64,000 bases of DNA from Enoplolaimus lenunculus (taxonomy: Eukaryota; Nematoda; Enoplea; Enoplida; Thoracostomopsidae), in the NCBI GenBank assembly GCA_030248215.1, contig JASANG010002117.1, positions 179,235-243,234 on the forward strand. The letters run 5' to 3'. Under the pieces are notes generated by a model. The model searched no databases, had not been told where the DNA came from, and saw nothing but the letters and a program-made list of their open reading frames with translations. This document shows positions 1 through 11,059 of this stretch, in pieces; the first letter of the stretch is position 1, and each line of letters starts with the position of its first letter. The translations under genes were made by a program, and so were the position numbers.

Positions 1-16
1 TTCAAACAAGACCTAT

Positions 17-53
17 CCCCAGCTGGTGATAGGTGCTATACACAATTGAGAAT
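17..53 (+). repeat. Short dispersed repeat, copy 1 of 3
   Basis: The core reads roughly CTGGTGATAGGTGCTA followed by TTGAGAATAC. Related copies lie at about 2050-2092 and 53058-53098. No terminal structure is visible, so the parent element is unknown. Confidence 0.45.
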
Positions 54-130
54 ACGGGTCCTGCAGAGCTCAAATCCAAGTCTATACCTATTCCTAGGCC
101 TATGCCTAAGCTTAATTTACCTCTACCCTA

Positions 131-3100
131 CTAATGCTGCGTTTGGTTTACCTGTAGTCGAACTTCTTCCGCAGGCAAGACACGACGGCGTCGTTTTGGC
201 AGTTTCGCACGCGCTTGTGTATGCGAATAAAACATTGCAAAATTGGACACAATAACCGGAACCGGAAGCGCAATAGTGAGTACGCCGGTCAGTGCACAAA
301 GACTACCCACAAGCATTCCCATGTACGTTTTGGGCACCATATCGCCGAATCCTGTCAAGAAAAAATAACAAAAATATGCAACAAAAAACCATGGGTGTAG
401 CCAGTATTTGGGAAAGTTGGGCTATTTTCTGCAGAAATTTCGAAGGTCGCTTCTTGTATTACACACTGATACCGCGTGTAACAACCGTTAAACAAAAATC
501 CTTAGAAAGTTTTGGCAGCTTAACACCCATCCTGACTATGCCCTTTGTAAAAACTACTATCCAGGGGCATAACTGCAAATTGAGCCAAAAACTTGGAATT
601 TTTCCGCTGTGCGATGTAACGGCACTGCATTTTATGATTGATTACATAGCTAAAACGCTGCACTGGTGTATTAGAGCCCCTAACTTATCATGGTAGATCA
701 CAGCAGTCGATTCAAAAACGGCGTGAAAACACCAGCTGACGCCAATCATTATATAATAGCAAAAGAAAACTGGCGAATGAACCGAGCGAAAGCCAAATAA
801 GCGTGAATAACACCACGAGTAGCCTGAATTACGCCAAAGGCGCAAAATTTTGGAAATCGCATGTCGGATCAGTTTTTCCGGAGCCATCCATGTGTCTGTT
901 CCACCAACTGAGGTAGAAGGAGACAACCGCGGCACTGGTTAGCTACGACTTACAATTTGAGCTTCTGAGAAATATTTCAGATAAAATTGTAATTTTTCAG
1001 CAAACCAGGGCAATGAAGGCCGATACCCACTACTTTTTCAAATCACTTGCTGCTCGGTCTCGTAGTCCGAGAGCTGGCAGGCACGAGAGGTCATAACACT
1101 AAATTTCCTTTCCGTCGAAAGTATTTTAATGACGGGAAACCCCTAATTGCCTGTGCCCTGCTAAAAGTTCATTAGTCATATCACTCACCAATCGTACACA
1201 TCGTAATAATCGCCCACCAAAGGCCTTTTGGAATCGACTCAAAATCGTTTTCCGGATTCGTTTCCAGCCTTTCTGCGTAATACACCAACGCCGCAAATAC
1301 GACAATACCCAGAATAACAAAAAACACCAACAACAGCAGCTCTTGCGCGGACGCTTTGAAAGTTTGAATTAAAATTTTCAATCCAGACGAATGTTGAGTC
1401 AATTTGAACAAACGCAAGATTCGAATGATTGAAAAAAATTCAACTGTGTCTCCGCCGGACGTTTTATTCGTCGCTTTAATGATCGTATCGATATAAAACG
1501 ACAGGGTGGCGACAAAATCAATAATATTAATTGGCCCAGTAATAAATCGTCGCTTGGAAGGCGAAAATATAAATCGAACCGACAGTTCAAACGCGAACCA
1601 GGTGTTACTGATTAATTCAATGAAGAAAAACGCGTTATGTGGTTCGGTTTTAGTTTTATCTACGCCGAACAAATTTGCAGTCTTACGGTAATAGGCGAAT
1701 CCATGATGCGTCGACTGATTTCTGAAACCGGAACTGGAGTTATACGGGGAAGTACCCGCCCTAGAGCCGGTAGTAGGTCCCAGGTGGATGATGTGACGCT
1801 CGACGAACGGAATCCGGAAATCCGGATGCGTTTTGAGGCAGAACGATAGGATCGATACGCAAATGAAGAATACTGATGTCGCTTGAAGTGCCTGAAATTA
1901 ACGATAGGATGGTGAGTTAGCTAATGTCATAGCTTAGATGGATGATATTCTCAAATATGTTTAGTACCTTTAGAACCGGCCAGACGCAAAAACGTGCCAA
2001 ATTTCAAAGTTCTCTATTTCCTTGCTCAAAATTCAGAAGATGATCATCAACTGGTGGTAGGTCGATAGGTGCTACGCACACTTGAGAATATATACACAGA
2101 GGCTTACCCTAATTATTAGGCTTAGACTTTATTAGGTTTGGGCTCAGGCTCAAGTTTTGATATACGTTTGAAACATCGATAATCTTTTGCAATATTCTCA
2201 ACTTTGCATAGCACACAGCGACAGCTGGCGGCGATGGATCTCGTAACTTTTGACTCAGTAAATAGAAGTATATACAAGTGCTTCCACAATAACTTGCGTG
2301 CACCATGTCTAAATTTTCACATATCTGTCATGTACTGAAAATATCCATGCCTACCCGGGCGGCTTGAGATGACCATGGTTCGTCAAAAAGTGACCAAACT
2401 TTCGGTTTGAATCGCTGCCACCATGACAAATTGCCCGAGTAATAATCGTCTTCCCAGCCGAACTTTTTCGCTGTTTCTTCATCGGTTGGACGTTCAGTAT
2501 CCAAATCTAACCTTTCGATCACTGACAATGTTTCTTGTGTATCTCTGAAATCATCAAAATAGAAACACATCACCATTTATGCGCTGTTTACAATAATTTA
2601 GGCTAAATGTTCAATTGAGCGGCGTAACACCAGTATAAGTATACTCTTAAGCCTGAACGGAAATCCTTTTCGTTCAAATCACACTAGCTGTTGAGCCCCT
2701 GTTTCCGAAATTGATGGATCACCCCCCGCCTCCCCCTGATTGATTGAAATGTTTACCGATGCTGTGTATACGTCATCCAACAGCATGGTTCAACTTGGTT
2801 CGAATCAAGGCCCCAAAACTCGAGTTCTTCTTCGAATAATGGCCCACAGACATTGGTCGGATAATGTAATTTTCCTATAAAACAATTACTTTTTATATAT
2901 TTTACATGATTTTATAATTTTTAGTTGCTAGTTTTATTAGTTAGTTCTTAGGGTGGCGCTATACTTGTCATTGGGAGCTGTCCGACCCGTCAGTTACCGT
3001 CCGTCGCCATACAAAATCATACGTGAGTAATAAGCATACGATACCGCACGTGATGGACGTCAACGGACGACGTCGGAGTCTGACGGACAATGCCGGACTC

Positions 3101-3898
3101 TGACGGACGGCGCCGCACGTCATCAAAAGCATAGCGCCACCCTAATTCTGTTCTGTTTTGGGTTCCATCCGTAAACAGTTGGAGAGCTAAATAGCTCAAC
3201 CGTTGCTAACGGATAGCAGATTCAGCATATAAAGCCAAACATTGCAATAAGTTCTTGCGATACTCCAAATCCATCGCTATGTCCAGACCCTAAGATAACA
3301 TAACGCCCGACTTTAAATCCTGAGCAGCAAACGCTTTTGAGCTCTAAACGCAGTTCGAGCATTGCTTTTCCAGATTTATAATTAAAAAATATTCTTCTCG
3401 TGTGGGTATACGATACAACCTTGGCACGTGCGTTGACAGAATTTCATTTCGGCAGTATATAACCTCTCACGTGAACGTTTTTACCTACGAGTGTGAGCTT
3501 AGCAAGCATAAACGTTTTTTCTTCGACGATTCAGCCAGTTAATCCTAACAATACTTACTTAAACGTGTATTCTTCATCTTGCAAGAAGAAATTTCGAAAA
3601 TTAGTATTCTCCTTGTCTCTCTTTGTATATGCCTAAGTATCTGATATTCTCGACCTGTCTCATATGCATTAGCTTTGAAGTTTTAGCGCTAAACTTACGT
3701 ACCAGTCCGATAATAATTCAAAATTTGAGCAAATACACCAGGATGCCGATCGAAAAAGTATTCGTTGAGCAACGGATCATAGTTTGAAACCGCTTCGGTC
3801 AGCCGAGACAGCCGTGTTGCGGGCACTTTCTTCAGGACATATTTGTAAGTTTCATGCCGCATACCGCCAACATTAATGATTACCCGGTCTGAATCCAT
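131..3898 (-). CDS. Shaw: Shaw-type (Kv3-like) voltage-gated potassium channel, five exons
   Basis: Predicted tetrameric plasma-membrane K+ channel subunit. Exons read downward: 3898-3703, 2874-2757, 2544-2355, 1891-1189 and 351-131. All introns are GT-AG and the phases are continuous, giving 475 residues if the last exon ends at the TAG at 131. The T1 domain spans about residues 5-105 and keeps the zinc signature H69-x5-C75-x20-C96-C97, rebuilt across exons 1 and 2. S1 follows at about 170-187, S2-S3 at 255-303, S4 at 320-335, the pore at 390-410 and S6 at 415-445 with the PVP hinge (432-434). The stretch FCLKTHPDF and the tail [11 protein letters not shown] match the fly Shaw style. S4 has E319 and S322 where other Kv3 channels carry Arg, as in fly Shaw, and retains R325, R328 and K331. 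The filter is TIGFGD (401-406), split by the last intron. A CAG|GTAAAC donor at 152 offers an alternative C terminus lying outside the window. Channel identity is very secure. Confidence 0.95.
2050..2092 (+). repeat. Short dispersed repeat, copy 2 of 3
   Basis: The segment carries GATAGGTGCTACGCACACTT then GAGAATA, matching the copies near positions 17 and 53058. It lies in the Shaw intron just upstream of the exon beginning at 1891. Confidence 0.45.
2950..3143. mobile_element. MITE family A, full copy (~194 bp)
   Basis: Terminal inverted repeats GGGTGGCGCTAT and ATAGCGCCACCC bound a GC-richer core with repeated GACGGAC and CCGTCCGTC subrepeats. TA dinucleotides flank both ends, consistent with a TA target-site duplication. 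There is no coding capacity. It sits in intron 1 of the Shaw gene. A second full copy is at 5460-5623 and a partial one near 26980-27128. TA target sites suggest a Tc1/mariner-like mobiliser, which is an inference. Confidence 0.8.
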
Positions 3899-4720
3899 GT
3901 TTTGCCTTAGTTTCTTGGTATTAAAATCATAATCAAATTCTGTGCATTAATATAAACAGTTCGTTCAAACATTTTATTTATTTCTTTATTTATATATTTA
4001 TCTCTTTAGTTATTTATTAATTTATTAATTTATTTATTTATTTATCCATTAATATTTATTTTTTATTTACATATTTCTTAAAAATTTTATAGTTTAGACG
4101 AAACCCGTGTTTTGCGTTACAAAAAACAATTTTTGTAGCTTACATCATGTGAATAATTTCCAAAATCGAATATTAACGCAGAAATTACTAATAATTCACA
4201 TTTGTTCCACATTACTGGCTCTACTCTTATTTATATAAGTATAGTTCTTTCATGTAAGGGATCCCCGATTATTTTAAAATAAAACCAGACGAAATACAAG
4301 AAGTTATAATTGTGACTGGCCTCGCCGATTTGGAAAAATTAGACTTGAATTAAAAATACAAAGACTAAAAAATATTTGTTACATTTTTAAATTTTTTATC
4401 TATTTATATTTGAGTACAACTTTATCTGAAATAATTTTTTGACTTTAGCGACAATGGCAGCGTTCCACGTATATATTTTGACGGTTAGGCTTGGTGTAAG
4501 CTCAATGGAATATAGCCGATTATAAGCCTAAATTTAAGCCAAAACAAGTAAACTGAGTCGCAGAAACGTTTATGTTTTCTTAAGTGAAATTAATAGTTAC
4601 CTTGGATTGTTCCTTTTTTATTTCAGTGAGTGAAAAACTTAACAGGTTTGCTTGCCGAGAAAAGTAATCACAGTAAGATGATGAATATGTTCTGTAGTCA
4701 AAAGCACTTTTTCCGGGACC
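3899..4720. other. AT-rich flank upstream of the Shaw first coding exon
   Basis: No exon is recognised. About 3965-4075 is a degenerate TTTA/TTAAT-rich simple repeat. The 5' untranslated region and promoter of the Shaw gene should lie here or further right, but I see no convincing core promoter. Confidence 0.4.
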
Positions 4721-4724
4721 ACAA

Positions 4725-4835
4725 CAGTAAATATCCGGTATCCAATAGGTTTATACCGGATACCGAAACCGGATATGGATATCGGTTTTGCCGGATATTA
4801 AACCGTAACCGGATATCAGGGAGCGTCAATGAACT
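4725..4835. repeat. CCGGATAT-rich degenerate repeat
   Basis: The words CCGGATA, GGATAT and ACCGGATACC recur in about 100 bp. It resembles other CCGG-rich degenerate tracts in the window (near 19.5 kb and 44.1 kb) but shows no clear ends. Confidence 0.4.
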
Positions 4836-5459
4836 CAGCCCAGTATTTTGAGCGCGGCCGAAAAATGTCACTAGTCATATGAATTAAAGCGATCATGTCT
4901 TCAGAGAGCTCGTGACAAAAGTTGCTTTTAAATAGGAAATATAACATATTTTGGGCCAATATTTTTTCATCAACTTTTTTAGGATAAACGCGACAAATCG
5001 GTGTGCGATTCCGGCAAAGTCATTCTATAATATACCTGGACTTTGAGAGGAATAGGCGTACGCACTTATTTCAAGAAGTTACCAATAAAGTAAAAAAATT
5101 CCGACACGGTACCGATATCTGTCTCATCACTGCTTCTTTGACAGTGCAATGCTGTCAATCAAAAATCGACATAAGCATTGTTTAACACTGAACTGCAGCA
5201 AAAATAACACAGCTAACAAAACATTAACAAATATATAATATATAAATCTTAGCAACCATGTAATATATGATATATATGTCAAACTGGTAACCTTTGTCCA
5301 AAAAATTGATAGCATTTTGATGCCTGATCCTGGGTTGTGTTCAAAGTTTTTCAAGCTGTTGGTATGCTTTCGTCTTAATAATAGTTTTTGGGTCGCACCC
5401 AGGAATCCTAAATGTTCTAAAAGTCTGCGGGGGAGGAACAAACATTTAGGTATGTCTTA

Positions 5460-5623
5460 GGGTGGCAGTATACCTTTGATAACGTTCGGTGCCGCCTGTC
5501 ACCGTCCGTCACCGTGAGGTGTCGTACGCCAAATACTCAAATACGATACCATTTGGTGACACACGGTGACTGATGGCAACGGACAATGACGCCCGGCGCC
5601 GCACGACAACTATAGCGTCACCC
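5460..5623. mobile_element. MITE family A, second full copy (~164 bp)
   Basis: The ends GGGTGGCAGTATA and TATAGCGTCACCC form imperfect inverted repeats with flanking TA on each side. The core has the same CCGTCCGTC and GGCGCCGCACG words as the copy at 2950. It is non-coding. Confidence 0.75.
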
Positions 5624-8600
5624 TAATAAGTGCGTTTACTAGTCAGCTTGGGATGACAAAAATCAAAGCTTGAATGTTGCTATATTAACAAGCCAGGGGG
5701 GGCATCGGTACAGCTCAAGAAGGTGCAACATTTGCTTTTGCGTTTTCAAATTGGTCATATACAATGATGAGCAGTCCTGTTGTCGGATCCATATGTAAAA
5801 TTATCAAATATAAATTAAACGAGGTAAAAAAACACGTTTACCTATACTTAAACATCAGTTAACACTACTATTAACGTGCCCATATACCTGTGTTATAAGT
5901 CCATCTCACACGGATCGTTTCCAGCATACCGGAAACTGGCAAATATGGTCCCATCGATCTTCAGTTCAATGAAACGTTCACTCCCAAACAAATACGGTAC
6001 AACAACACTTCACAAGGTTATCATCTTTAGCTAAAGTCTCAAAATAAACAACCGAGAAGCTCAAATTAAAAAATAACCAGTCTGCTCAACGCGCCAAGTA
6101 GTCACAGCAGCCTTAATTAAGCGCGGTACAGCGAATGTGGGTTCTTTCAGAATGCAATGACAACGTTGAGTTTTAAAAACCGCATTCGTATAAATCGTTC
6201 AAAATGATTCAATAAGTCTATGTGTTCCCTTGACAAATATTAATTTGTTAATTAAAAGGCACTTGCTCTCCGGCCGTTTGTTTCGATGCCCCCATAATCG
6301 ATGTACAACGAGACAACCATGACACCGGATACTAACTTTGAAATTGTAAGCGAACATTTCTATGCTGCCCCATAACAAACTATAAGCGACTTGTTCAAGT
6401 TTTCTATCTTTCAAAGTTGTCTAGAAAACAATTAGCTAATTGGCGAATTTAGGGTTCTTTATCAACTCAAAATTTAGCTTTTAAAACTCAACAACAAGTG
6501 AGACCAGCCGGGTGTCTGATCTCTTGAACATTTTTCTACCCTCCTCCCATGGAAAGCTATTAGTTCCAGTAACATTTTTGAAAAAAAACATGGCTCAACT
6601 CTTTTTGATGGTTCATTCAAATATTGACCCTTCTACTAAGTATGCTTCATATTCATAATGTATACCTTTATATTTTAAAATGTCTTACCCTGCGCTCACA
6701 TTGTGCAGCAAGCGACCTCTACAACATATAATCAATCATAAAGTCTAGCAAGCTTAAATCTGCCAATATTAAGTTAAGGGTGTTAAAATTTGATACTTAG
6801 GTGTCTTGAAGACAAACGAACAAAAAACAGCAGCATTTGAATTCTGGCTATTATGTAAACGAACTTGACTGTATTTTTTAAAATACTGTTGAAGCAGTAG
6901 TTTGGCTACTCGACAAAATTAAAAAAATCTTGGTTTTATGTAATTATTTTCCTAAATAGTCAGCGATTGGTCAGATTTATATCACAATGTCAAGGTCAAT
7001 GTTTTGCGATAGTCCCAACTGCCAATTTCTAGCACTGTTTACGCAAAAAAAAAAGAAATAAATCATTCAAATAAAGGATAAAGCGCATATAAATCACAAT
7101 TAAGTCTGAAATTCAAATTTAATTTTAAATCTCAATGAAGTCACTTTTTAAGTAACCAATATCTTGAATCAAAATTGAAATCTTAACCTGAAAATTGTCA
7201 CAGGACGAACACAAATTACTCCAAGAATTGGTTAATTGCAGATATTGCAAAACCGGTTTTGAATCTATGGTTAATGTTAATAACCAGACGAGAGCGTACT
7301 CAGTGCACGTGTAGGGGTCAAAACTCCATGTTTCTGACTTTTAACCAGAGGTTCGTAGGAACTTTTTCAGTTTTGTAAAGCACGAACCCATTTCGAAATT
7401 ATATAAAACGTAACCCCTCCCCCTTTCAAAATTCCGGGCTACACCACTGTAACCAGGATTAATTCGTTGTCAGGATGCCAAAGTACTTAGGTAGTATCGG
7501 TTAAAGGATATAAAGGGTGGAAAACCTTCCAGGTTCATTCATAAAATTTAAAATCCGTCTACTCAAAATATGTGATCCGGTCACGACATGACACGAAATT
7601 ATTAGTTGACACGGGTTCCAACCGGAGTGAAACTTAATTCGAAATTTTAGCCAGAACCGGAATCGGAATTCCAATTTTAGTTTTAATACCCATGTCCCAT
7701 GTTATTGTTTGGAAAAGAATTTCGAGACCATTAAGTTTTTAGTTTGTAGCAAACAACTTCAAATGCAAGCATATGACCTCACACGACGTAAGACTCGGTT
7801 TCATTTCATTCAAATATAAAAACAGTGAAGTTTTTGATTAGCTGAACCCTGATATTTGGTACATGAGTTAAAAAACGATACAATTCTTAAACAATTCCTC
7901 CGGCTACACGCTTGGCTAGGCCAAAACGCGAAAACAAGCCTGATAAATGAAAGTGGACCTGGTAGGTTGTAGCAAGAATACGGACGGCTTCGATTGATGT
8001 TGCACCATATGCACACGTATATACAGACAGCTTGTCAAGACATCAGTCTCTTTCAGCTAACATTAATTTAATGCTCTAAATTTAAAAGTTTTCAAAAACA
8101 TTCAAGATTATGGTCTTTCAATAGACCCCGCTGTGGTTGGTTCAGTTCCTATGCCAACTTGTAAACTTCAACCTTCAAGTAGATGTATGTACTTATATAT
8201 ACTTACACAAAATCGTTTTTTACCTCAACAAGTATTGCACCAAGCGAGTGGCGGAAATTACTTAAGAATATATTGGCGTAAGGTAATAAAAGGACAAAAA
8301 GGTATATGAGCGTTTATCAGATGGTTGATTAGGGGTATTTCTAGAACAATTATGCGTATCTAATACGTGTGTAAAATCAATTTTTCCCAGCTAACATATT
8401 TATTACTCAACATAACCATATACCAAATCTAATGCTGGTAGACCACTACCTTGCTGGCCCCTGTCCGCGAATGCCCCTTATAACGCATAGCAGCAAAAAA
8501 TTTATGCCCAGTGAAACTTTCGCGATACAAGACAGCAAAGTTAACCCCAAAGGCTAAACAGCGTGGTTAGAAACACAACACATTGTCCCACTTTGTTAAG

Positions 8601-8990
8601 GTGACAGCTACACAACAAAAAGTTGTGCATGAGAGCCCAACGGAGACAAGGAGACGGCGACAAGCAACGAAAGATTAACTGGAACCATATGAAAACAAAT
8701 ATAAAAGAACGGTAGGCATATATAAACCAGGAACCAGAAAGAACTGACATGGTTTCAATGGGTTCGAGCAACAACTTTTTGCATCTAAGCATATCAATTC
8801 TAAATCTAACTGCAGGATGCAAATCGCCTTTTTAGAATTCTGTTTTTCTAAAACTTTTGGAGGTTTCTAGACCCCGAACAAGTAATTTCGTGTGTTTACG
8901 GACCCTTCGAACCCCGTGCTGGCATCCCTGATCGGTGCGTAGTTAAAAGTCATTTCTGGAGCATGTACTGAAGTTACTGAAGTAATCTGC
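5624..8990. other. Intergenic spacer, nothing recognised
   Basis: Only short random-looking open frames are present (the longest is 93 codons at 8541-8822, minus). None has family similarity, splice context or coding-like composition. The sequence is uniformly AT-rich, with no tandem array or inverted repeat seen. Confidence 0.5.
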
Positions 8991-8994
8991 ATAA

Positions 8995-9115
8995 AACAGA
9001 TCGTCATTTTCAGTCCCAATCAATAGGAGTCTGTATCCCTAATTAGAGTCTGTTTTTGAACAGAGTCAATAAGTCATAATTAGAGTCCATAAAAGAGACC
9101 CAAGCGAAAGAATTT
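8995..9115. mobile_element. MITE family B, internal fragment
   Basis: The phrases CAATAGGAGTCTGTATCCCT and AATTAGAGTCCATAAA match the left half of the full copy at 36105-36544. Termini are missing, so this is an old truncated copy. Confidence 0.6.
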
Positions 9116-9964
9116 TCTAGACTGCTCAAAAAATTAACGGATATGAATAATAGCCAGTTGCAAACATGTTGTTGATAGCAAAATTTTTGTACTATCAAAT
9201 TCAGCTGTCATGAAATAGTTTCTCATTAAAATATATTGTTACAGCGCTCGCTTCTTGCAATAAGATTGCATGGCAATTGTAATGGATATCATAGTTGTTT
9301 TAGGTTTGCAACCACTATACTGTTTTAATGACATTTAATTTCGATCACAACTGTTGCCACAATCTTAATAATAGTGGAAATAACACGTCAACATGCATGC
9401 CGGTTCGGCACGGCCCACCCCTCTCGACCGATACTTCTTTTGATATAGATGTATATATACTCATATATTAGGCATATCCACTATTAAGTATGCGCGGAAA
9501 CAAAATCACAGCTGGATGTAGGGGGCCAGAGGGTTTAGCCCGCCTCGAAGAATTTTTCCCTCTTAAATTTTCAACCTAGCTTGTAAGTTATCGACAACCC
9601 GTGTATGCCTCTCCTGAAAATTATTTTAGCCCTTTCTTAAGGTGACCTGGCTGCGGGCTCGACCGGTCGCCGAAATCGACAAGATTTTAGTCGAAGATCG
9701 GCCGTGTGACATGAAATTAAGTTGCTTCAAAGTTTAACAAGCTTCTTAAAAGCATAAAATATTGCTAAAGACAAATTTTCACCGTAGATATTGCTGTGAT
9801 CTCCAACGAAACTACAAGAGCTGTGCGGCCCAATCTATAGACTTAAAAAACTTTTATTACTTAGTACTAGTACCTGCGACAGAAAGGTATTTAATCAAAT
9901 TAATTTAACAGAATACTTAAATATGTTTTTACAATTCAACAAAATTCTCGTTATTTCATATCCC

Positions 9965-10235
9965 CCATCATATGAACACAATAGTGTTCAGATATATATG
10001 ATTCGCGCAGTTTAGTTCGCATGATGGTACTCAAGTAATATCAGACCTCTATCATTTAAATTTTGTATACTGGCTGCTTTGTACATAGGGAACACTTGTG
10101 CTAAAGGATTTGGAAAACCAGTGTGGTCTTCAATAGTTACGGTCAAAAAACTCCTTACAGAAAGTGCACAAAATTTTTCATTTTGGTTCAACACTTTTTA
10201 CTCGTTATCTATGTAATTTCACGGTTATAACTCAC
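9965..10235. repeat. ~270-bp dispersed element, copy 1 of 2
   Basis: The left part (ATAGTGTTCAGATATATATG then ATTCGCGC) and right part (AAAGTGCACAAAA then TTTTGGTTCAACACTTTTT) match the element at 59278-59545 at both ends, with diverged middles. The ends carry short inverted words (AAGTGC / GCACTTTT). It directly abuts the minisatellite starting near 10258. Confidence 0.5.
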
Positions 10236-10257
10236 ATTTGGTTTCACCGCAACACAT

Positions 10258-10945
10258 GGTTTAACCCCAGCGGTTGATTTCACTCCACCCCAACGGTTGG
10301 TTTCACCCCAACGGTTGGTTTCAACCCAACGGTTGGTTTCACTCCAACGGTTGGTTTCACCCTAACGGTTGGTTTCACCTCATGATTGATTTCACCCCAA
10401 CGATTGATTTCATCCTTATGATTGGTTTCACACAGTTGGTTTCACCCCAACAGTTGGTTTCACCCCAACGGTTGATTTCATCCCAACGGTTGCTTTCACC
10501 GCAACGGTTGGTTTCACCCCAACGGTTGGTTTCACCCCGACTCAATGTTTCACACCCCAACGGATGGTTTCACCCTAACGGTTGGTTGCACCTCATGATT
10601 GATTTCACCCCAACGATTGATTTCATCCTTATGATTGGTTTCACACGGTTGGTTTCACCCCCAACAGTTGGTTTCACCCCAACGGATGATTTCATCCCAA
10701 CGGTTGCTTTCACCGCAACGGTTGGTTTCACCCCAACGATTGGTTTCACCCCGACTCAATGTTTCACACCCCAACGGATGGTTTCACCCCAACGGTTGGT
10801 TTCACCTCAACGGATGATTTCATCCCAACGGTTGCTTTCACCGCAACGGTTGGTTTCACCCCAACGATTGGTTTCACCCCGACTCAATGTTTCACACCCC
10901 AACGGATGGTTTCACCCCAACGGTTGGTTTCACCTCAACAGTTAG
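10258..10945. repeat. 18-bp minisatellite array, locus 1
   Basis: Imperfect tandem copies of an 18-bp unit close to GGTTTCACCCCAACGGTT. Longer periods of about 213 bp and 128 bp are visible from recurrence of the variant phrase GACTCAATGTTTCACACC near 10539, 10753 and 10881. Because the unit is six codons long and lacks stops, reading frames stay open, so the 223-codon frame here (NGWFHP repeats) is a by-product rather than evidence of a gene. The same unit forms a second array at 61735-62215. Degenerate copies trail on to about 11040. Confidence 0.9.
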
Positions 10946-11059
10946 TTTTATTTCAAGGGTTGGTTTCACACAAACGGTTGGCTAAACCGCAACGGACGAT
11001 GTCACCCCCATGGTTTGTTTCGCCCCAACTCTTGGTTTCATACAAATGCTTTGATTAGG

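Noticed and set aside
10274-10945. 223-codon repeat-protein frame (NGWFHP)
   Set aside because: It lies in the 18-bp minisatellite. No splice acceptor, start context or flanking coding sequence supports it, unlike the array at 61735.
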